Assembly (NCBI RefSeq): GCF_041262585.1 | Contig: NZ_JBGCBZ010000022.1 | Coordinates: 1 to 64,000 of the forward strand | Direction of reading: 5' to 3' | Length of the DNA: 64,000 nt | Source of the DNA: JAOEGB01 sp041262585 | GTDB taxonomy: Bacteria; Actinomycetota; Actinomycetes; Streptosporangiales; Streptosporangiaceae | In this document: in pieces, positions 48,877-58,510 of the stretch | Layout of the letters: each line of letters starts with the position of its first letter | Numbering within the stretch: position 1 is the stretch's first letter | Translations under genes and position numbers: made by a program | The notes under the pieces: model-generated | What the model saw: the letters and a program-made list of their open reading frames with translations, nothing else | The model's database searches: none | Told to the model about the DNA's origin: nothing

Positions 48877-49923
48877 ATGTGGGCAGGTAGGGGACGAGCG
48901 GCCGTGTCCGCGTGCGCGCTCGTAGCGCTGGCCGGCTGCGGCGGTTCCGGCGGCGACGCGAAGGAACTGACCGTCGTCATGTGGGGCGGCGACGACCAGC
49001 AGAAGGCGGTCTCCGCCTATGTCGAGCCGTGGGGCAAGGAGCAGGGCGTCAAGATCAAGCAGGATTCGCCCACCGACTACGCCAAGTTCCGCGCCCAGGT
49101 CGAGGCCAAGAAGGTGAGCTGGGGCGTCGTCGAGGTCGAGCCCAACTTCGCCGTCACCGCCTGCAAGAGCGGCTGGGCGCTCAAGATCGACAAATCTAAG
49201 ATCGACACGTCGAAGCTCGACCAGAAGCTCGTGGGCGACTGCGCGGTGCCGACCCTGCAGTACGCCTTCACCATCGGCTACAACACCACGGTGTTCAGCG
49301 CCCAGAACCACCCCAGGACCTGGGCCGAGTTCTTCGACACCAAGCGATTCCCCGGCAAGCGCGGCTTCTGGAAGTACGCCACGGGCGCCATGTTCGAGGC
49401 CGCGCTCCTCGCGGACGGCGTCCCGGCGGACAAGCTGTACCCGCTCGACATCGACCGCGCCTTCCGCAAGCTCGACACGATCAAGAAGGACATCGTCTTC
49501 TACGAGACCGGCGAGCAGCAGCAGCAACTCGTCTCCAGCGGCGAGACCCCGCTGATCCAGGCCTGGAACGGCCGGATCTTCGCGGCGGCCAAGGAGGGCA
49601 AGCCGGTCGCCAACGAGTGGAACCAGCACCTGCTGTCCTACGACCAGCTCGTCATCCCCGCCGGATACAAGCGGGCCGACCTCGCCCAGCAGTGGCTGAA
49701 CTGGTTCCTCAACAACCCCAAGGCGCAGGCGATCTACACCAACCACAGCGCCTACGCCCCCGCCAACGACGCGGCGCTGGACTTCGTGACCCCCGATGTC
49801 CGCAAGGAGATCCCCACGAGCCCGGAGAACGCGCCGAAGCGTGCCGCGATCATCGACTACTCCTACTGGGCCGACAACTACGACAAGGTCAGCGAGCGGC
49901 TGAACGAGTGGATGGCGCAGTGA
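48877..49923 (+). CDS. PotD-type solute-binding lipoprotein
   Basis: 348 residues. Signal peptide with lipobox L-V-A-L-A-G-C near 14-20. Matches the spermidine/putrescine binding family 1 (PotD): V-V-M-W-G-G-D-D near 32, W-G-V-V-E-V-E near 84, G-Y-N-T-T-V-F near 128 and A-W-N-G-R near 229. Ligand is probably a cation or zwitterion such as a polyamine, opine or N-acyl amino acid. First of nine genes in one unit. Confidence 0.9.
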   Translation: MWAGRGRAAVSACALVALAGCGGSGGDAKELTVVMWGGDDQQKAVSAYVEPWGKEQGVKIKQDSPTDYAKFRAQVEAKKVSWGVVEVEPNFAVTACKSGWALKIDKSKIDTSKLDQKLVGDCAVPTLQYAFTIGYNTTVFSAQNHPRTWAEFFDTKRFPGKRGFWKYATGAMFEAALLADGVPADKLYPLDIDRAFRKLDTIKKDIVFYETGEQQQQLVSSGETPLIQAWNGRIFAAAKEGKPVANEWNQHLLSYDQLVIPAGYKRADLAQQWLNWFLNNPKAQAIYTNHSAYAPANDAALDFVTPDVRKEIPTSPENAPKRAAIIDYSYWADNYDKVSERLNEWMAQ

Positions 49924-50756
49924 CCGTCAGGCGCGGGCTCCCACGCCTCGACCGGTGGGGGCTGCTGGTCCTGCCTCTGGCGGGATTCCTGCTCGCCGTG
50001 CTCGTGTGGCCGCTCACGGCCGTCCTGCTGCGCAGCTTCACCGACCCGGAGCCCGGCGTGGAGAACTACCTCGCGTTCTTCCACTCCCCGGTCTACCTCG
50101 ACGTGCTGGTCAACACGTTCGTCACGGCCGGGCTGGTCACGCTCGTCACGCTGCTGCTCGGCTTCCCGTACTCCTACCTGATGACGCTGGCCTCGCCGTT
50201 CTGGCGGGGGGCGCTCATGCTGGCGGTGCTGGTGCCGTTCTGGACGAGCCTGCTCGTGCGCACGTTCGCGTGGGTGCTGATCCTGCGCGACACCGGCGTC
50301 GTCAACGAGCTGCTCCCCGGCCCGCCGGTGCCGCTGCTGCGGAACCTGCCCGGCGTGCTGATCGGCATGGTCCAGGTCATGCTGCCGTTCGCGGTGCTCC
50401 CGATGTACGCGGCGATGCGCGGCATCGACCGCCGCCTGCTGCAGGCGGCCGAGGGGCTCGGCGCCCGCCCGGCGTTCGCGTTCTGGCGGATCTACGCGCC
50501 GCTGGCCGTGCCCGGCGTCGCGGCGTCGGCCCTGCTGGTCTTCGTCTCCAGCCTCGGCTTCTACGTGACGCCCGCGCTGCTCGGCGGCCCCAAGAACATA
50601 ATGATCGGCGAGCTCATCGTGCAGCAGCTCTCCGGCGTGCTGCGGTGGGGCTTCGCCTCCGCGCTCGCGGTCATCCTGCTGGTGGTCACGGGCGGGCTGC
50701 TCATGCTTATGTCACGCCTGGTCGATCTCCGGCGGCTGCTGGGAGGCGCCCGATGA
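49920..50756 (+). CDS. PotB-type ABC permease
   Basis: 278 residues, GTG overlapping the binding-protein stop. Six membrane helices; EAA loop around E-G-L-G-A-R-P near 180-186. Motif V-P-F-W-T-S-L-L-V-R near 100 is typical of spermidine-type PotB proteins. Confidence 0.9.
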   Translation: MTVRRGLPRLDRWGLLVLPLAGFLLAVLVWPLTAVLLRSFTDPEPGVENYLAFFHSPVYLDVLVNTFVTAGLVTLVTLLLGFPYSYLMTLASPFWRGALMLAVLVPFWTSLLVRTFAWVLILRDTGVVNELLPGPPVPLLRNLPGVLIGMVQVMLPFAVLPMYAAMRGIDRRLLQAAEGLGARPAFAFWRIYAPLAVPGVAASALLVFVSSLGFYVTPALLGGPKNIMIGELIVQQLSGVLRWGFASALAVILLVVTGGLLMLMSRLVDLRRLLGGAR

Positions 50757-51583
50757 GCGGCATGACGAGCAGGCGGCTCGTCCGGGCGTCCCTCGGGGCC
50801 CTCGCCGTGCTCACCGGCCTCTACCTCGTGCTGCCGGTCTTCATCGTGATCCCGATGTCGTTCTCCGACAGCGCGTTCCTGGAGTTCCCGCCCAAGGCGT
50901 GGTCGTGGCGGTGGTACGAGAACTTCCTGGGAGACGAGACCTGGGTCTCCAGCCTGGTGTCCAGCGTCCAGGTGGGCGTGCTCGTCACCCTGTGCGCCGT
51001 CGTCCTCGGCACGGCCGCGGCGCTCGGCATGGTCCGCGGCCGCTACCCACTGAAGGCCCTCGTCTCCGCCCTGGTGATGGCTCCCGTGCTGGTGCCGTAC
51101 GTCATCATCGGCCTGGCCGTCTACGCCGTCTTCCTGGACCTCGGGCTGACCGAGACGCTGCTCGGCTTCGTGCTGGTGCACACGGCGCTGGCCGTGCCGT
51201 ACGTCGTGATCACGGTGTCGTCGGCGCTGATGTCCTTCGACCGGCGGCTGGAGAACGCGGCGATGAGCCTCGGCGCCGCGCCGGTCGTCACGTTCGCCCG
51301 GGTGACGCTGCCGGTGATCCTGCCGAGCGTGCTGAGCGGCGCGGTGTTCGCGTTCGTCACCTCCTTCGACGAGGTGGTCACGAGCGTCTTCCTGTCCGGG
51401 CCCGACTTCACGACCCTGCCCGTCCAGATGTGGTCGGGCGTGCGGGTCCGCATCGACCCGACGGTGGCGGCGGTGTCGAGCATGTTGCTGCTCGTCACGC
51501 TGGCCCTGTTCGCCGTGGCCGGGCTGGCCCGCCTGGCCCGCCGCGTGAAAGTCAGCGGCGTCAGAGAACGGAGAAGCAGTTGA
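50753..51583 (+). CDS. PotC-type ABC permease
   Basis: 276 residues, ATG overlapping the upstream stop. P-M-S-F-S-D-S-A-F-L-E-F-P near 34 and the EAA-loop A-A-M-S-L-G-A near 170 fit PotC. Pairs with PotB-like to form the channel. Confidence 0.9.
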   Translation: MSGMTSRRLVRASLGALAVLTGLYLVLPVFIVIPMSFSDSAFLEFPPKAWSWRWYENFLGDETWVSSLVSSVQVGVLVTLCAVVLGTAAALGMVRGRYPLKALVSALVMAPVLVPYVIIGLAVYAVFLDLGLTETLLGFVLVHTALAVPYVVITVSSALMSFDRRLENAAMSLGAAPVVTFARVTLPVILPSVLSGAVFAFVTSFDEVVTSVFLSGPDFTTLPVQMWSGVRVRIDPTVAAVSSMLLLVTLALFAVAGLARLARRVKVSGVRERRSS

Positions 51584-52587
51584 GCGACGGCGGATCGGTC
51601 GACGTCCGGGGCGTCGTCAAGCGCTACAGGGACACCCTGGCTCTCGACGACGTGACCCTGCACGTGCCGGGCGGCGAGTTCGTCACCCTGCTCGGCGCGA
51701 GCGGCTCGGGCAAGTCGACCCTCCTCGGCGTGATCGCCGGGTTCACCGAGCCGACCTCGGGCAGCGTGGCGGTGGACGGCCGGGACATCACCACGGTCCC
51801 GCCGTACCGGCGCGGCCTCGGCATGGTGTTCCAGCACTACGCGCTGTTCCCGCACATGACGGTGTGGGACAACGTGGCCTTCCCGCTGCGCCGCAGGCGC
51901 GTGCGGGGCGACGAGCTGCGCACCCGCGTCGAGCAGGCGCTCGAGGTCGTCGGGCTCGGGGCGCTGGCCAAGCGGCTCCCGGCGCAGCTGTCCGGAGGGC
52001 AGCAGCAGCGGGTCGCGCTGGCCAGGGCCATCGTGTTCCGGCCGCGGGTGCTGCTCATGGACGAGCCGCTGAGCGCGCTGGACAAGCGGCTGCGCGAGCA
52101 GTTGCAGTTGGAGATGAAAAGGCTGCACCGGGAGCTCGGCATCACGTTCGTCTTCGTGACGCACGACCAGGAGGAGGCCCTCACCATGTCCGACCGGATC
52201 GCGCTGCTGCGAGACGGCCGGATCGTGCAGGCCGGCACCCCCGAGGAGCTGTACGAGCGGCCCTCCAGCCGCTACACCGCCGAGTTCCTCGGCGAGTCCA
52301 ACCTCTTCCCCGGGCGCGACGCCGGCACCGTCCTGGTCGTACGGCCCGAGCACCTCGGGGTCCTCCCTCAGGGCGAGGGCCTGCCCCAGGACCACGAGGC
52401 GTACGACTGCGACGTCCGCGAGGTCGTCTACCTCGGCAGCGGCCTGCGGGTCGAGGTCGAGCTCCGCTCCGGTCAGCGCGTCGTGGCCCGCACGGCGGCG
52501 CGCGGGCCGCACGTCCCCAAGCCCGGGGATCCCGCGATCGTGCACTGGCATCCCGAGACGTCGGTCGTGGTGTCCGATGATGAATGA
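51580..52587 (+). CDS. PotA-type ABC ATPase
   Basis: 335 residues from TTG 51580, overlapping the upstream stop, with ggagaag as ribosome site. Walker A G-A-S-G-S-G-K-S-T near 37-45, signature L-S-G-G-Q-Q-Q-R near 138, Walker B M-D-E-P-L-S-A-L-D near 160, H-loop T-H-D-Q near 193. A C-terminal TOBE domain (about 255-335) marks the MalK/PotA subclass. Confidence 0.9.
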   Translation: MSDGGSVDVRGVVKRYRDTLALDDVTLHVPGGEFVTLLGASGSGKSTLLGVIAGFTEPTSGSVAVDGRDITTVPPYRRGLGMVFQHYALFPHMTVWDNVAFPLRRRRVRGDELRTRVEQALEVVGLGALAKRLPAQLSGGQQQRVALARAIVFRPRVLLMDEPLSALDKRLREQLQLEMKRLHRELGITFVFVTHDQEEALTMSDRIALLRDGRIVQAGTPEELYERPSSRYTAEFLGESNLFPGRDAGTVLVVRPEHLGVLPQGEGLPQDHEAYDCDVREVVYLGSGLRVEVELRSGQRVVARTAARGPHVPKPGDPAIVHWHPETSVVVSDDE

Positions 52588-52600
52588 GAAGGAGTACCGC

Positions 52601-53770
52601 ATGCCGCGTCCCGTCCGTGACGGCCTGCACCTCACGTCCGACCAGCTGGACTTCGTCGAGCTGGCCCGCGAGTTCGCGATGCGCGAGATCCGCCCGAGGG
52701 CGCGCGACGTCGACGAGGCCGACCACGAGTCGCCCCTCGACCTGTGGGCGAGGGCGGCCAAGATGGGCTTCACCTCGTTCATGCTGCCCTCCGAGTACGG
52801 CGGCGGAGGGGTGACCGACCTGGTGACCCAGGCCCTGGTGACCGAGGAGCTGTGCTACGGCGACATCGGCATCGGCAACCTGCTGACCTCGAACGGGTTC
52901 TTCGCCGGGCCGGTGGAGGCGCTCGGCACCGAGGAGCAGCGCGGGCGCTGGCTCAGCCCGCTCTGCGGTGAGGAGCCGCCGCTGACGGCGCTCGCGGTGA
53001 CCGAGCCCGACGTCGGCTCGGACGCCGCCGCCCTGCAGACGCGGGCCGTCCGCGACGGCGACGAGTACGTGCTGAGCGGCACCAAGACGTGGATCTCGAA
53101 CGCGCCCTACGCCAAGTGGTTCGTGATCTTCGCGACGGTGGACCCGTCGCTGCGCTCGCGCGGTGTCACGGCATTCGTGGTCGCCCGTGACACGCCGGGC
53201 CTTTCGGTGGGGCGGCCGATCCCGAAGATGGGCCAGCGGGCCATCGTGAGCGCCGAGGTGGTGCTCGACCAGGTCCGGGTCCCCGCCGAGAACCGGCTGG
53301 GCGAGGAGGGGCAGGGCTTCTACGGCATGATGCGGACCTTCGACGCCTCCCGCATCCTGATCGGCGCGGCGGCGACCGGGCTCGCGCGGGCCGCCCTGGA
53401 CACCTCCCTGGCCTACGCCAAGGAGCGCCGCCAGTTCGGCGTGCCGATCATCGAGCACCAGGCCGTCGCGTTCCGGCTCGCCGAGATGGCCGCCAGGGTG
53501 GACGCGTCGCACCTGCTGACCATGCGCGCCGCCGCCCTGCACGACTCGGGCGAGCCCGCCACGGAGGAGGCGGCGATCGCCAAGCTCACGGCCTCCGACA
53601 ACGCCATGTGGTGCACCTGGGCCGCCGTCCAGACGCACGGCGGCTGGGGCTATTCCCGCGAGTTCCTCGTCGAGAAGTGGATGCGGGACGCCAAGCTCGA
53701 GGAGATCGAGGAGGGCACCTCGGACATCCAGCGGCTCATCATCTCCCGCTCGCTGGCCCGGTCGGCATGA
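52601..53770 (+). CDS. acyl-CoA dehydrogenase
   Basis: 389 residues, FAD enzyme of the short/medium-chain type. L-A-V-T-E-P-D-V-G-S-D near 130-140, W-I-S-N-A near 166 and the catalytic region K-W-M-R-D-A-K-L-E-E-I-E-E-G-T-S-D near 360-377 are visible. ATG 52601 is chosen with aaggag at 52589-52594; two earlier ATGs overlap the ATPase gene. In the pathway it would desaturate the acyl-CoA made by the next enzyme. Confidence 0.92.
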   Translation: MPRPVRDGLHLTSDQLDFVELAREFAMREIRPRARDVDEADHESPLDLWARAAKMGFTSFMLPSEYGGGGVTDLVTQALVTEELCYGDIGIGNLLTSNGFFAGPVEALGTEEQRGRWLSPLCGEEPPLTALAVTEPDVGSDAAALQTRAVRDGDEYVLSGTKTWISNAPYAKWFVIFATVDPSLRSRGVTAFVVARDTPGLSVGRPIPKMGQRAIVSAEVVLDQVRVPAENRLGEEGQGFYGMMRTFDASRILIGAAATGLARAALDTSLAYAKERRQFGVPIIEHQAVAFRLAEMAARVDASHLLTMRAAALHDSGEPATEEAAIAKLTASDNAMWCTWAAVQTHGGWGYSREFLVEKWMRDAKLEEIEEGTSDIQRLIISRSLARSA

Positions 53771-55773
53771 GTCTCGGGGTCTTCGCCGACCCGCGGTCGG
53801 TCGCGGTGATCGGCGCCTCGGCCGACCCGGCCAAGTGGGGTCACTGGCTGGCCAGGGGAGCGCTCCGCGGGGCGCACCGCCGTACGGTCCACCTGGTGAG
53901 CCGGTCGGGCGCGGTCGTGGAGGGCGTCGCGAGCCGGCCCAGCCTGAGCGACCTGCCGGAGACGCCCGAGCTGGCCGTGCTCTGCGTGCCGCCGTCCTCC
54001 ATCGAGCAGGTCATGGGGGAGGGCCTGGAGCTCGGCGTGCGGGGCTTCCTCGCCATCACCGCCGGGACCGAGGACGCCCGGCTGGCGGCCCGAGTCCAGG
54101 CGGCGGGCGCCCGCCTCGTCGGGCCCAACTGCCTCGGCATCTACGACGCCGCGACCGCGCTGGAGCTGGCCTGGGGCAACTTCACCCCCGGCTCGCTCGG
54201 CATCGTCTCCCAGTCGGGGCAGCTCGGGCTGGAGCTGGCCGGGCTGGCCGGCGAGGCCGGCATCGGGGTCTCCCGGTTCGTGTCGGTCGGCAACCAGGCC
54301 GACGTCTCCGCGGCGGAGATCCTGGCAGACCTGGCGTCCCACGACCTCACCAGGGTCGTGGTCGTCTATCTGGAGAGCTTCGGCGACGGCCGGGCCCTGC
54401 TGGGAACGCTCCAGACGCTGCGCGAGCGCGGCAAGCCGGTCGTCGTCCTCACCGTCGGGGCGAGCGAGGCGAGCCGGGCGGCGGCGCGCTCCCACACGGG
54501 GGCGCTGACCGCGTCGTCCGACGTGGTGGAGGCCGCCTGCCGGGCCGCCGGGGCGATCCTCGCCGAGACCCCGGCACAGGCGGTGGATCTCGCGCAGATG
54601 CTGCTCGACGGCGCCCGTCCTGTCGGCAGGCGGGTCGCGGTCGTGGGGGACAGCGGCGGTCAGGGGGCCCTGGCGGCCGACACGCTGTCCCGGGCGGGGC
54701 TGGAGGTTCCGCAGCTGTCGGGCGCCACGGTCGCCGCCCTCGGCCGCACGCTCCCGGAGGGCGCGGGAGCCCGCAACCCCGTCGACCTCGCCGGGGCGGG
54801 CGAGCGCGACCTGACCAGCTACGCGACCCTCATCTCCACGCTGCTCGGCAGCGGCGAGGTGGACGCCGTGCTGCTGACCGGCTACTTCGGCTCGTACGGT
54901 CAGGACGCCCCCAGCCTGGCCGCCGCCGAGCACCGGGTGATCGGGATGCTCGGCGACGCCGGGCGGGCGGCCGGGCTGCCCGTGGTGGTGCACACCATGG
55001 GCCTCGGCAACCCCGCCGTGACGGCACTGCGCGAGCACGGCATGCCGACCTACCACACGATCGACGCGGCCGGCCGGTCGCTCGGCCTCGCCACCGAGCT
55101 GGCCCTCCGGACGCCCCGCCCAGTGAGCAGTCCGGCACAGGTCATGGGCACCCCTCCCGAGGGCTATCTCGGGGCGAGGGCGCTCCTCGGCGAGTACGGC
55201 GTGGCCTACCCCGCCGCGGTGGCCGTCCGCGACCGCGACGACGTGCTCGCCGCCCCGCTGCGCCCGCCGTATGTGCTCAAGGCCGCCTGGCTGGAGCACA
55301 AGACCGAGGCGGCGGGAGTCGTCGTGGGCCTGGCCGGGGCGGCGGAGGCCGCCGACGCGCTCGACGCGATGACCGCCCGGCTGGGAGCCGGGGAGTACGC
55401 CCTGGAGGAGATGGACACCCGGCCCCACGTGGCCGAGCTGATCGTGGGCGCCCGGCGGGACCCGTCGTTCGGGCCCCTCGTCATGGTGGGCGCGGGCGGC
55501 GTCAACGCCGAGGTCTACCGGGACGTCGCGGTGGAGCTGGCCCCGGTCACGGAGGAGGTGGCGATGGACATGCTCCGGCGGTTGCGTATCCTGCCCCTGC
55601 TCACCGGCTGGCGAGGACGCCCGGCGGTGTCACTGGAGGGCGCCGCGGCGGTGGTGGCCGCGGTCTCCCGGCTGGTCGCCGAGCGGCCGGGCATCGAGGA
55701 GTGCGAGATCAATCCCTTGCGGGTCGGCCCCGGCGGGGCCCTGGCCGTGGACGCGCTGGTGGTGTCCCGATGA
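53767..55773 (+). CDS. acyl-CoA synthetase (NDP-forming)
   Basis: 668 residues fused alpha-beta type. CoA-binding Rossmann domain (1-130; I-G-A-S near 15), succinyl-CoA-ligase-like flavodoxin domains (130-440; S-Q-S-G-Q-L-G near 152; S-H-T-G-A-L near 242 whose His is the usual phosphorylated residue), and a C-terminal ATP-grasp domain (450-668; L-K-A-A-W-L-E-H-K near 505, E-I-N-P-L near 648). Members make acetyl-, propionyl- or arylacetyl-CoA with ATP or ADP. ATG overlaps the preceding stop. Confidence 0.9.
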   Translation: MSLGVFADPRSVAVIGASADPAKWGHWLARGALRGAHRRTVHLVSRSGAVVEGVASRPSLSDLPETPELAVLCVPPSSIEQVMGEGLELGVRGFLAITAGTEDARLAARVQAAGARLVGPNCLGIYDAATALELAWGNFTPGSLGIVSQSGQLGLELAGLAGEAGIGVSRFVSVGNQADVSAAEILADLASHDLTRVVVVYLESFGDGRALLGTLQTLRERGKPVVVLTVGASEASRAAARSHTGALTASSDVVEAACRAAGAILAETPAQAVDLAQMLLDGARPVGRRVAVVGDSGGQGALAADTLSRAGLEVPQLSGATVAALGRTLPEGAGARNPVDLAGAGERDLTSYATLISTLLGSGEVDAVLLTGYFGSYGQDAPSLAAAEHRVIGMLGDAGRAAGLPVVVHTMGLGNPAVTALREHGMPTYHTIDAAGRSLGLATELALRTPRPVSSPAQVMGTPPEGYLGARALLGEYGVAYPAAVAVRDRDDVLAAPLRPPYVLKAAWLEHKTEAAGVVVGLAGAAEAADALDAMTARLGAGEYALEEMDTRPHVAELIVGARRDPSFGPLVMVGAGGVNAEVYRDVAVELAPVTEEVAMDMLRRLRILPLLTGWRGRPAVSLEGAAAVVAAVSRLVAERPGIEECEINPLRVGPGGALAVDALVVSR

Positions 55774-57362
55774 ACGCGGTCACGGGGGGAGAGGCCCTCG
55801 TCCGGGCGCTGGCGGCGCATGGCGTCGACACGGTCTTCGGCATCCCCGGCACCCACAACCTGCCGATCTACCGGCACCTCCCGGCGTATGGCCTGCGGCA
55901 CGTCGGCATGCGGCACGAGCAGGGCGCCGGGTACGCCGCCGACGGCTACGCCAGGCTCACGGGGCGCCCGGGCGTCTGCCTGGTCACCTCCGGGCCCGCC
56001 ACGCTGAACGCGGCCGCGGCGATCGGTCAGGCGTACTCCGACTCGGTGCCGGTCCTGCTCCTCTCGCCCGGGATGCCGCTGCGCAACCCCGGCCGGGGAC
56101 GCGGCCTGCTGCACGAGACCAAGGACCAGCGGGCCGCGATGGACGCGATCGCCGCCTACAGCCACCGGGTCACCAGCGTGGCCGAGATCCCGGTCGCGGT
56201 CGCGCAGGCGTTCGCCGCGATGACCTCGGGACGGCCCCGCCCGGTGCACATCGAGGTCCCGCTGGACGTGCTGGAGGAGCTGGACGCCGCTCCGCCCGTC
56301 GGCCCGTTCGGCATCGCCGTACCCGCCCCGAGGGACGCGGACCTGGACGCGGCGGCGCGGCGGCTCGCGGCGGCGCGCCGCCCGGTGATCCTGGCGGGAG
56401 GCGGCGCGCGAGGCGCCTCGCGCGAGCTGCGCGCGGTGGCCGAGCGGCTCGGCGCTCCCGTCGTCACGACGGCGAACGGCAAGGGCGTGCTGTGGGACAA
56501 CCACCCGCTGGCGCTCGGCGCGGGCCTCCACCTGCGCGCCGTCGCCGACCTGGTGGAGCAGGCCGACGCCGTCCTGGTCGTCGGCAGCGAGCTGGCGCCG
56601 TCCGACCTGTGGAACGGCCCCCTGCCCCTGGAGGGCCGGCTGCTCCGGATCGACGTGGATCCGGCGCAGATCGTCACGAACGCGGTCCCCGACGTCGCGA
56701 TCGCCGGGGACGCGGCCCTGGCCCTGCGTGGGCTGTTCGACCGGCTCGGCCCGCGTGACGACGCGCGGGATTGGGGGGAGTGGCGGGAGCGGAAGCGGGC
56801 CGAGTCCCGGGCCGAGGGCCGGGACTGGCTGGAGATCGTCGACGCGCTGGCCTCCGCCCTGCCCCGGGACGGCGTCGTGGCGGCCGACAGCGCCATGGTC
56901 TGCTACTACGGCGCGCTGGCCAACCTGCCCGCCTACCGCCCCGGCGCGTTCCTCTATCCGACGGGGTACGGCACGCTCGGGTACGGCCTGCCGGCGGCCG
57001 TGGGCGCCAAGATCGGCAGTCCGGACACGCCGGTCGTGGCGCTGCTCGGCGACGGCGGCGTGATGTTCACCGTGGCCGAGCTCGCGGCGGCCGCGTCGCT
57101 CGGCCTCCCGCTGCCCGTGGTCGTCGTGGACAACGGCGGCTACGGCGAGATCCGCGACGAGATGGCGGGCCGCGGCGATCCCGTCCAGGCGGTCGAGCTG
57201 CCGTCGCCCGACTTCGCGGCGCTCGCGGAAGCCCTCGGCTGCAGGGGCGTCCGCGCCTCGGCGGGCAAGCTCGCGGACGCGGTGACGGACGCGTTCGTCG
57301 CGGACCGCCCGACCTTGATCCATGTGCAGCTGCTCAACAGGCCCGATGTGGAGGCGAAGTGA
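55770..57362 (+). CDS. ThDP-dependent 2-oxoacid decarboxylase (AruI-like)
   Basis: 530 residues, three-domain ThDP enzyme of the acetolactate synthase superfamily. Catalytic E50 (R-H-E-Q-G-A-G), S-G-P-A near 77, and the cofactor motif G-D-G-G-V-M near 427 with N-G-G-Y-G about 25 residues later. Closest in pattern to 5-guanidino-2-oxopentanoate decarboxylase (AruI) and benzoylformate-type enzymes. In this operon it would decarboxylate the 2-oxo acid made by the downstream dehydrogenase. ATG overlaps the upstream stop. Confidence 0.88.
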   Translation: MNAVTGGEALVRALAAHGVDTVFGIPGTHNLPIYRHLPAYGLRHVGMRHEQGAGYAADGYARLTGRPGVCLVTSGPATLNAAAAIGQAYSDSVPVLLLSPGMPLRNPGRGRGLLHETKDQRAAMDAIAAYSHRVTSVAEIPVAVAQAFAAMTSGRPRPVHIEVPLDVLEELDAAPPVGPFGIAVPAPRDADLDAAARRLAAARRPVILAGGGARGASRELRAVAERLGAPVVTTANGKGVLWDNHPLALGAGLHLRAVADLVEQADAVLVVGSELAPSDLWNGPLPLEGRLLRIDVDPAQIVTNAVPDVAIAGDAALALRGLFDRLGPRDDARDWGEWRERKRAESRAEGRDWLEIVDALASALPRDGVVAADSAMVCYYGALANLPAYRPGAFLYPTGYGTLGYGLPAAVGAKIGSPDTPVVALLGDGGVMFTVAELAAAASLGLPLPVVVVDNGGYGEIRDEMAGRGDPVQAVELPSPDFAALAEALGCRGVRASAGKLADAVTDAFVADRPTLIHVQLLNRPDVEAK

Positions 57363-58510
57363 ACCTGCTGGAGATCACCTGGACCGACCCGGTCACCGAG
57401 CGACGGGGCTATGTGGTGATCCACAGCCTGGTCCGCGGCATCGCGAGCGGCGGGCTGCGGCTCCGGGCGGGCTGCACGCTCGACGAGGTCGCCGGGCTGG
57501 CCAGGGGCATGGCGCTCAAGGAGGCGCTGGTCTACGACCCGGCCGACCGCTACATCCCGCTCGGCGGCGCCAAGGGCGGAATCGACATCGGCTCCGACGA
57601 CCCCGAGGCGCCCGCCGTACTTGCCCGGTTCCTCACCGCCGTGCTGCCCGTCCTGCGCGCGCAGTGGAACACGGGCGAGGACTTCGGCCTCAGCCAGGAC
57701 CTGCTCGACCGGCTCATGGCCGACCTCGGCCTGCCGTCCACGATCGAGCCGGTGTTCGCCCTGCTTGACGACGCCGCCGCCGCGCGGGAACGGCTCCGGG
57801 AGGCGTTCGAGGTCGTGGTCGACGGGGTGCCGCTCGCCGACCTGGTGGGCGGCTTCGGAGTGGCCGACGCCTGCGTCGTGACGGCCGAACGGCTCGGCAT
57901 CGAGGCCAAGGACGCCACCGCCGTGGTGCAGGGGTTCGGCACGATCGGCGGCGCGGCCGCGCGGTACCTCTCGCAGGCGGGCGTGCGGGTCGTCGCCGTG
58001 GCCGACCGGCTGGGCCTGGTGACCGATCCCGACGGACTCGACGTCGAGGCCATGCTGGCGGCCCGCGACCGCTCCGGGGTGATCGACCGGTCGAGCCTGC
58101 CGTCCGGCGCGCGGACCGGCGGCGACTGGCTTGACGTCCCCGCCGACATCCTCGTGCCGTGCGCCATGTCCTACGTGATCCCCGACGCGGCTCCCGTGCG
58201 GGCCCGGGTCGTGGTCGAGGGGGCCAACATGCCGACACTCCCCTCGGCCGAGGCGGATCTGTTCGCCCGTGGCGTCCCGGTCGTGCCGGACTTCCTGGCC
58301 AACGTCATGACGAACGCCTGGTGGTGGTGGGTCGTGTTCGGGGACATCGCCCCGACGGCCCCCGAGTCCTTCGCCAAGATCTCCCGGACGATGCGCCGCC
58401 TGCTCGGCACGGTCTGGGACGACGCCGCCGGCAAGGGAGTCCCCCTGCGCGCCGCCGCGCTCGACCTCGCCGAGCGGAACGCCTCCGCGATCGCGTCGAG
58501 GTACGCGTGA
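57359..58510 (+). CDS. Glu/Leu/Phe/Val-type amino acid dehydrogenase
   Basis: 383 residues. Substrate lysine in M-A-L-K-E-A-L (K54) and catalytic lysine in P-L-G-G-A-K-G-G (K72) are intact, and N-G-F-G is replaced by V-Q-G-F-G-T-I-G for NAD(P). N-terminus is shorter than in hexameric Glu dehydrogenase, nearer to Leu/Phe dehydrogenases. It would deaminate the amino acid released by the M20 enzyme. GTG overlaps the upstream stop. Confidence 0.88.
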   Translation: MNLLEITWTDPVTERRGYVVIHSLVRGIASGGLRLRAGCTLDEVAGLARGMALKEALVYDPADRYIPLGGAKGGIDIGSDDPEAPAVLARFLTAVLPVLRAQWNTGEDFGLSQDLLDRLMADLGLPSTIEPVFALLDDAAAARERLREAFEVVVDGVPLADLVGGFGVADACVVTAERLGIEAKDATAVVQGFGTIGGAAARYLSQAGVRVVAVADRLGLVTDPDGLDVEAMLAARDRSGVIDRSSLPSGARTGGDWLDVPADILVPCAMSYVIPDAAPVRARVVVEGANMPTLPSAEADLFARGVPVVPDFLANVMTNAWWWWVVFGDIAPTAPESFAKISRTMRRLLGTVWDDAAGKGVPLRAAALDLAERNASAIASRYA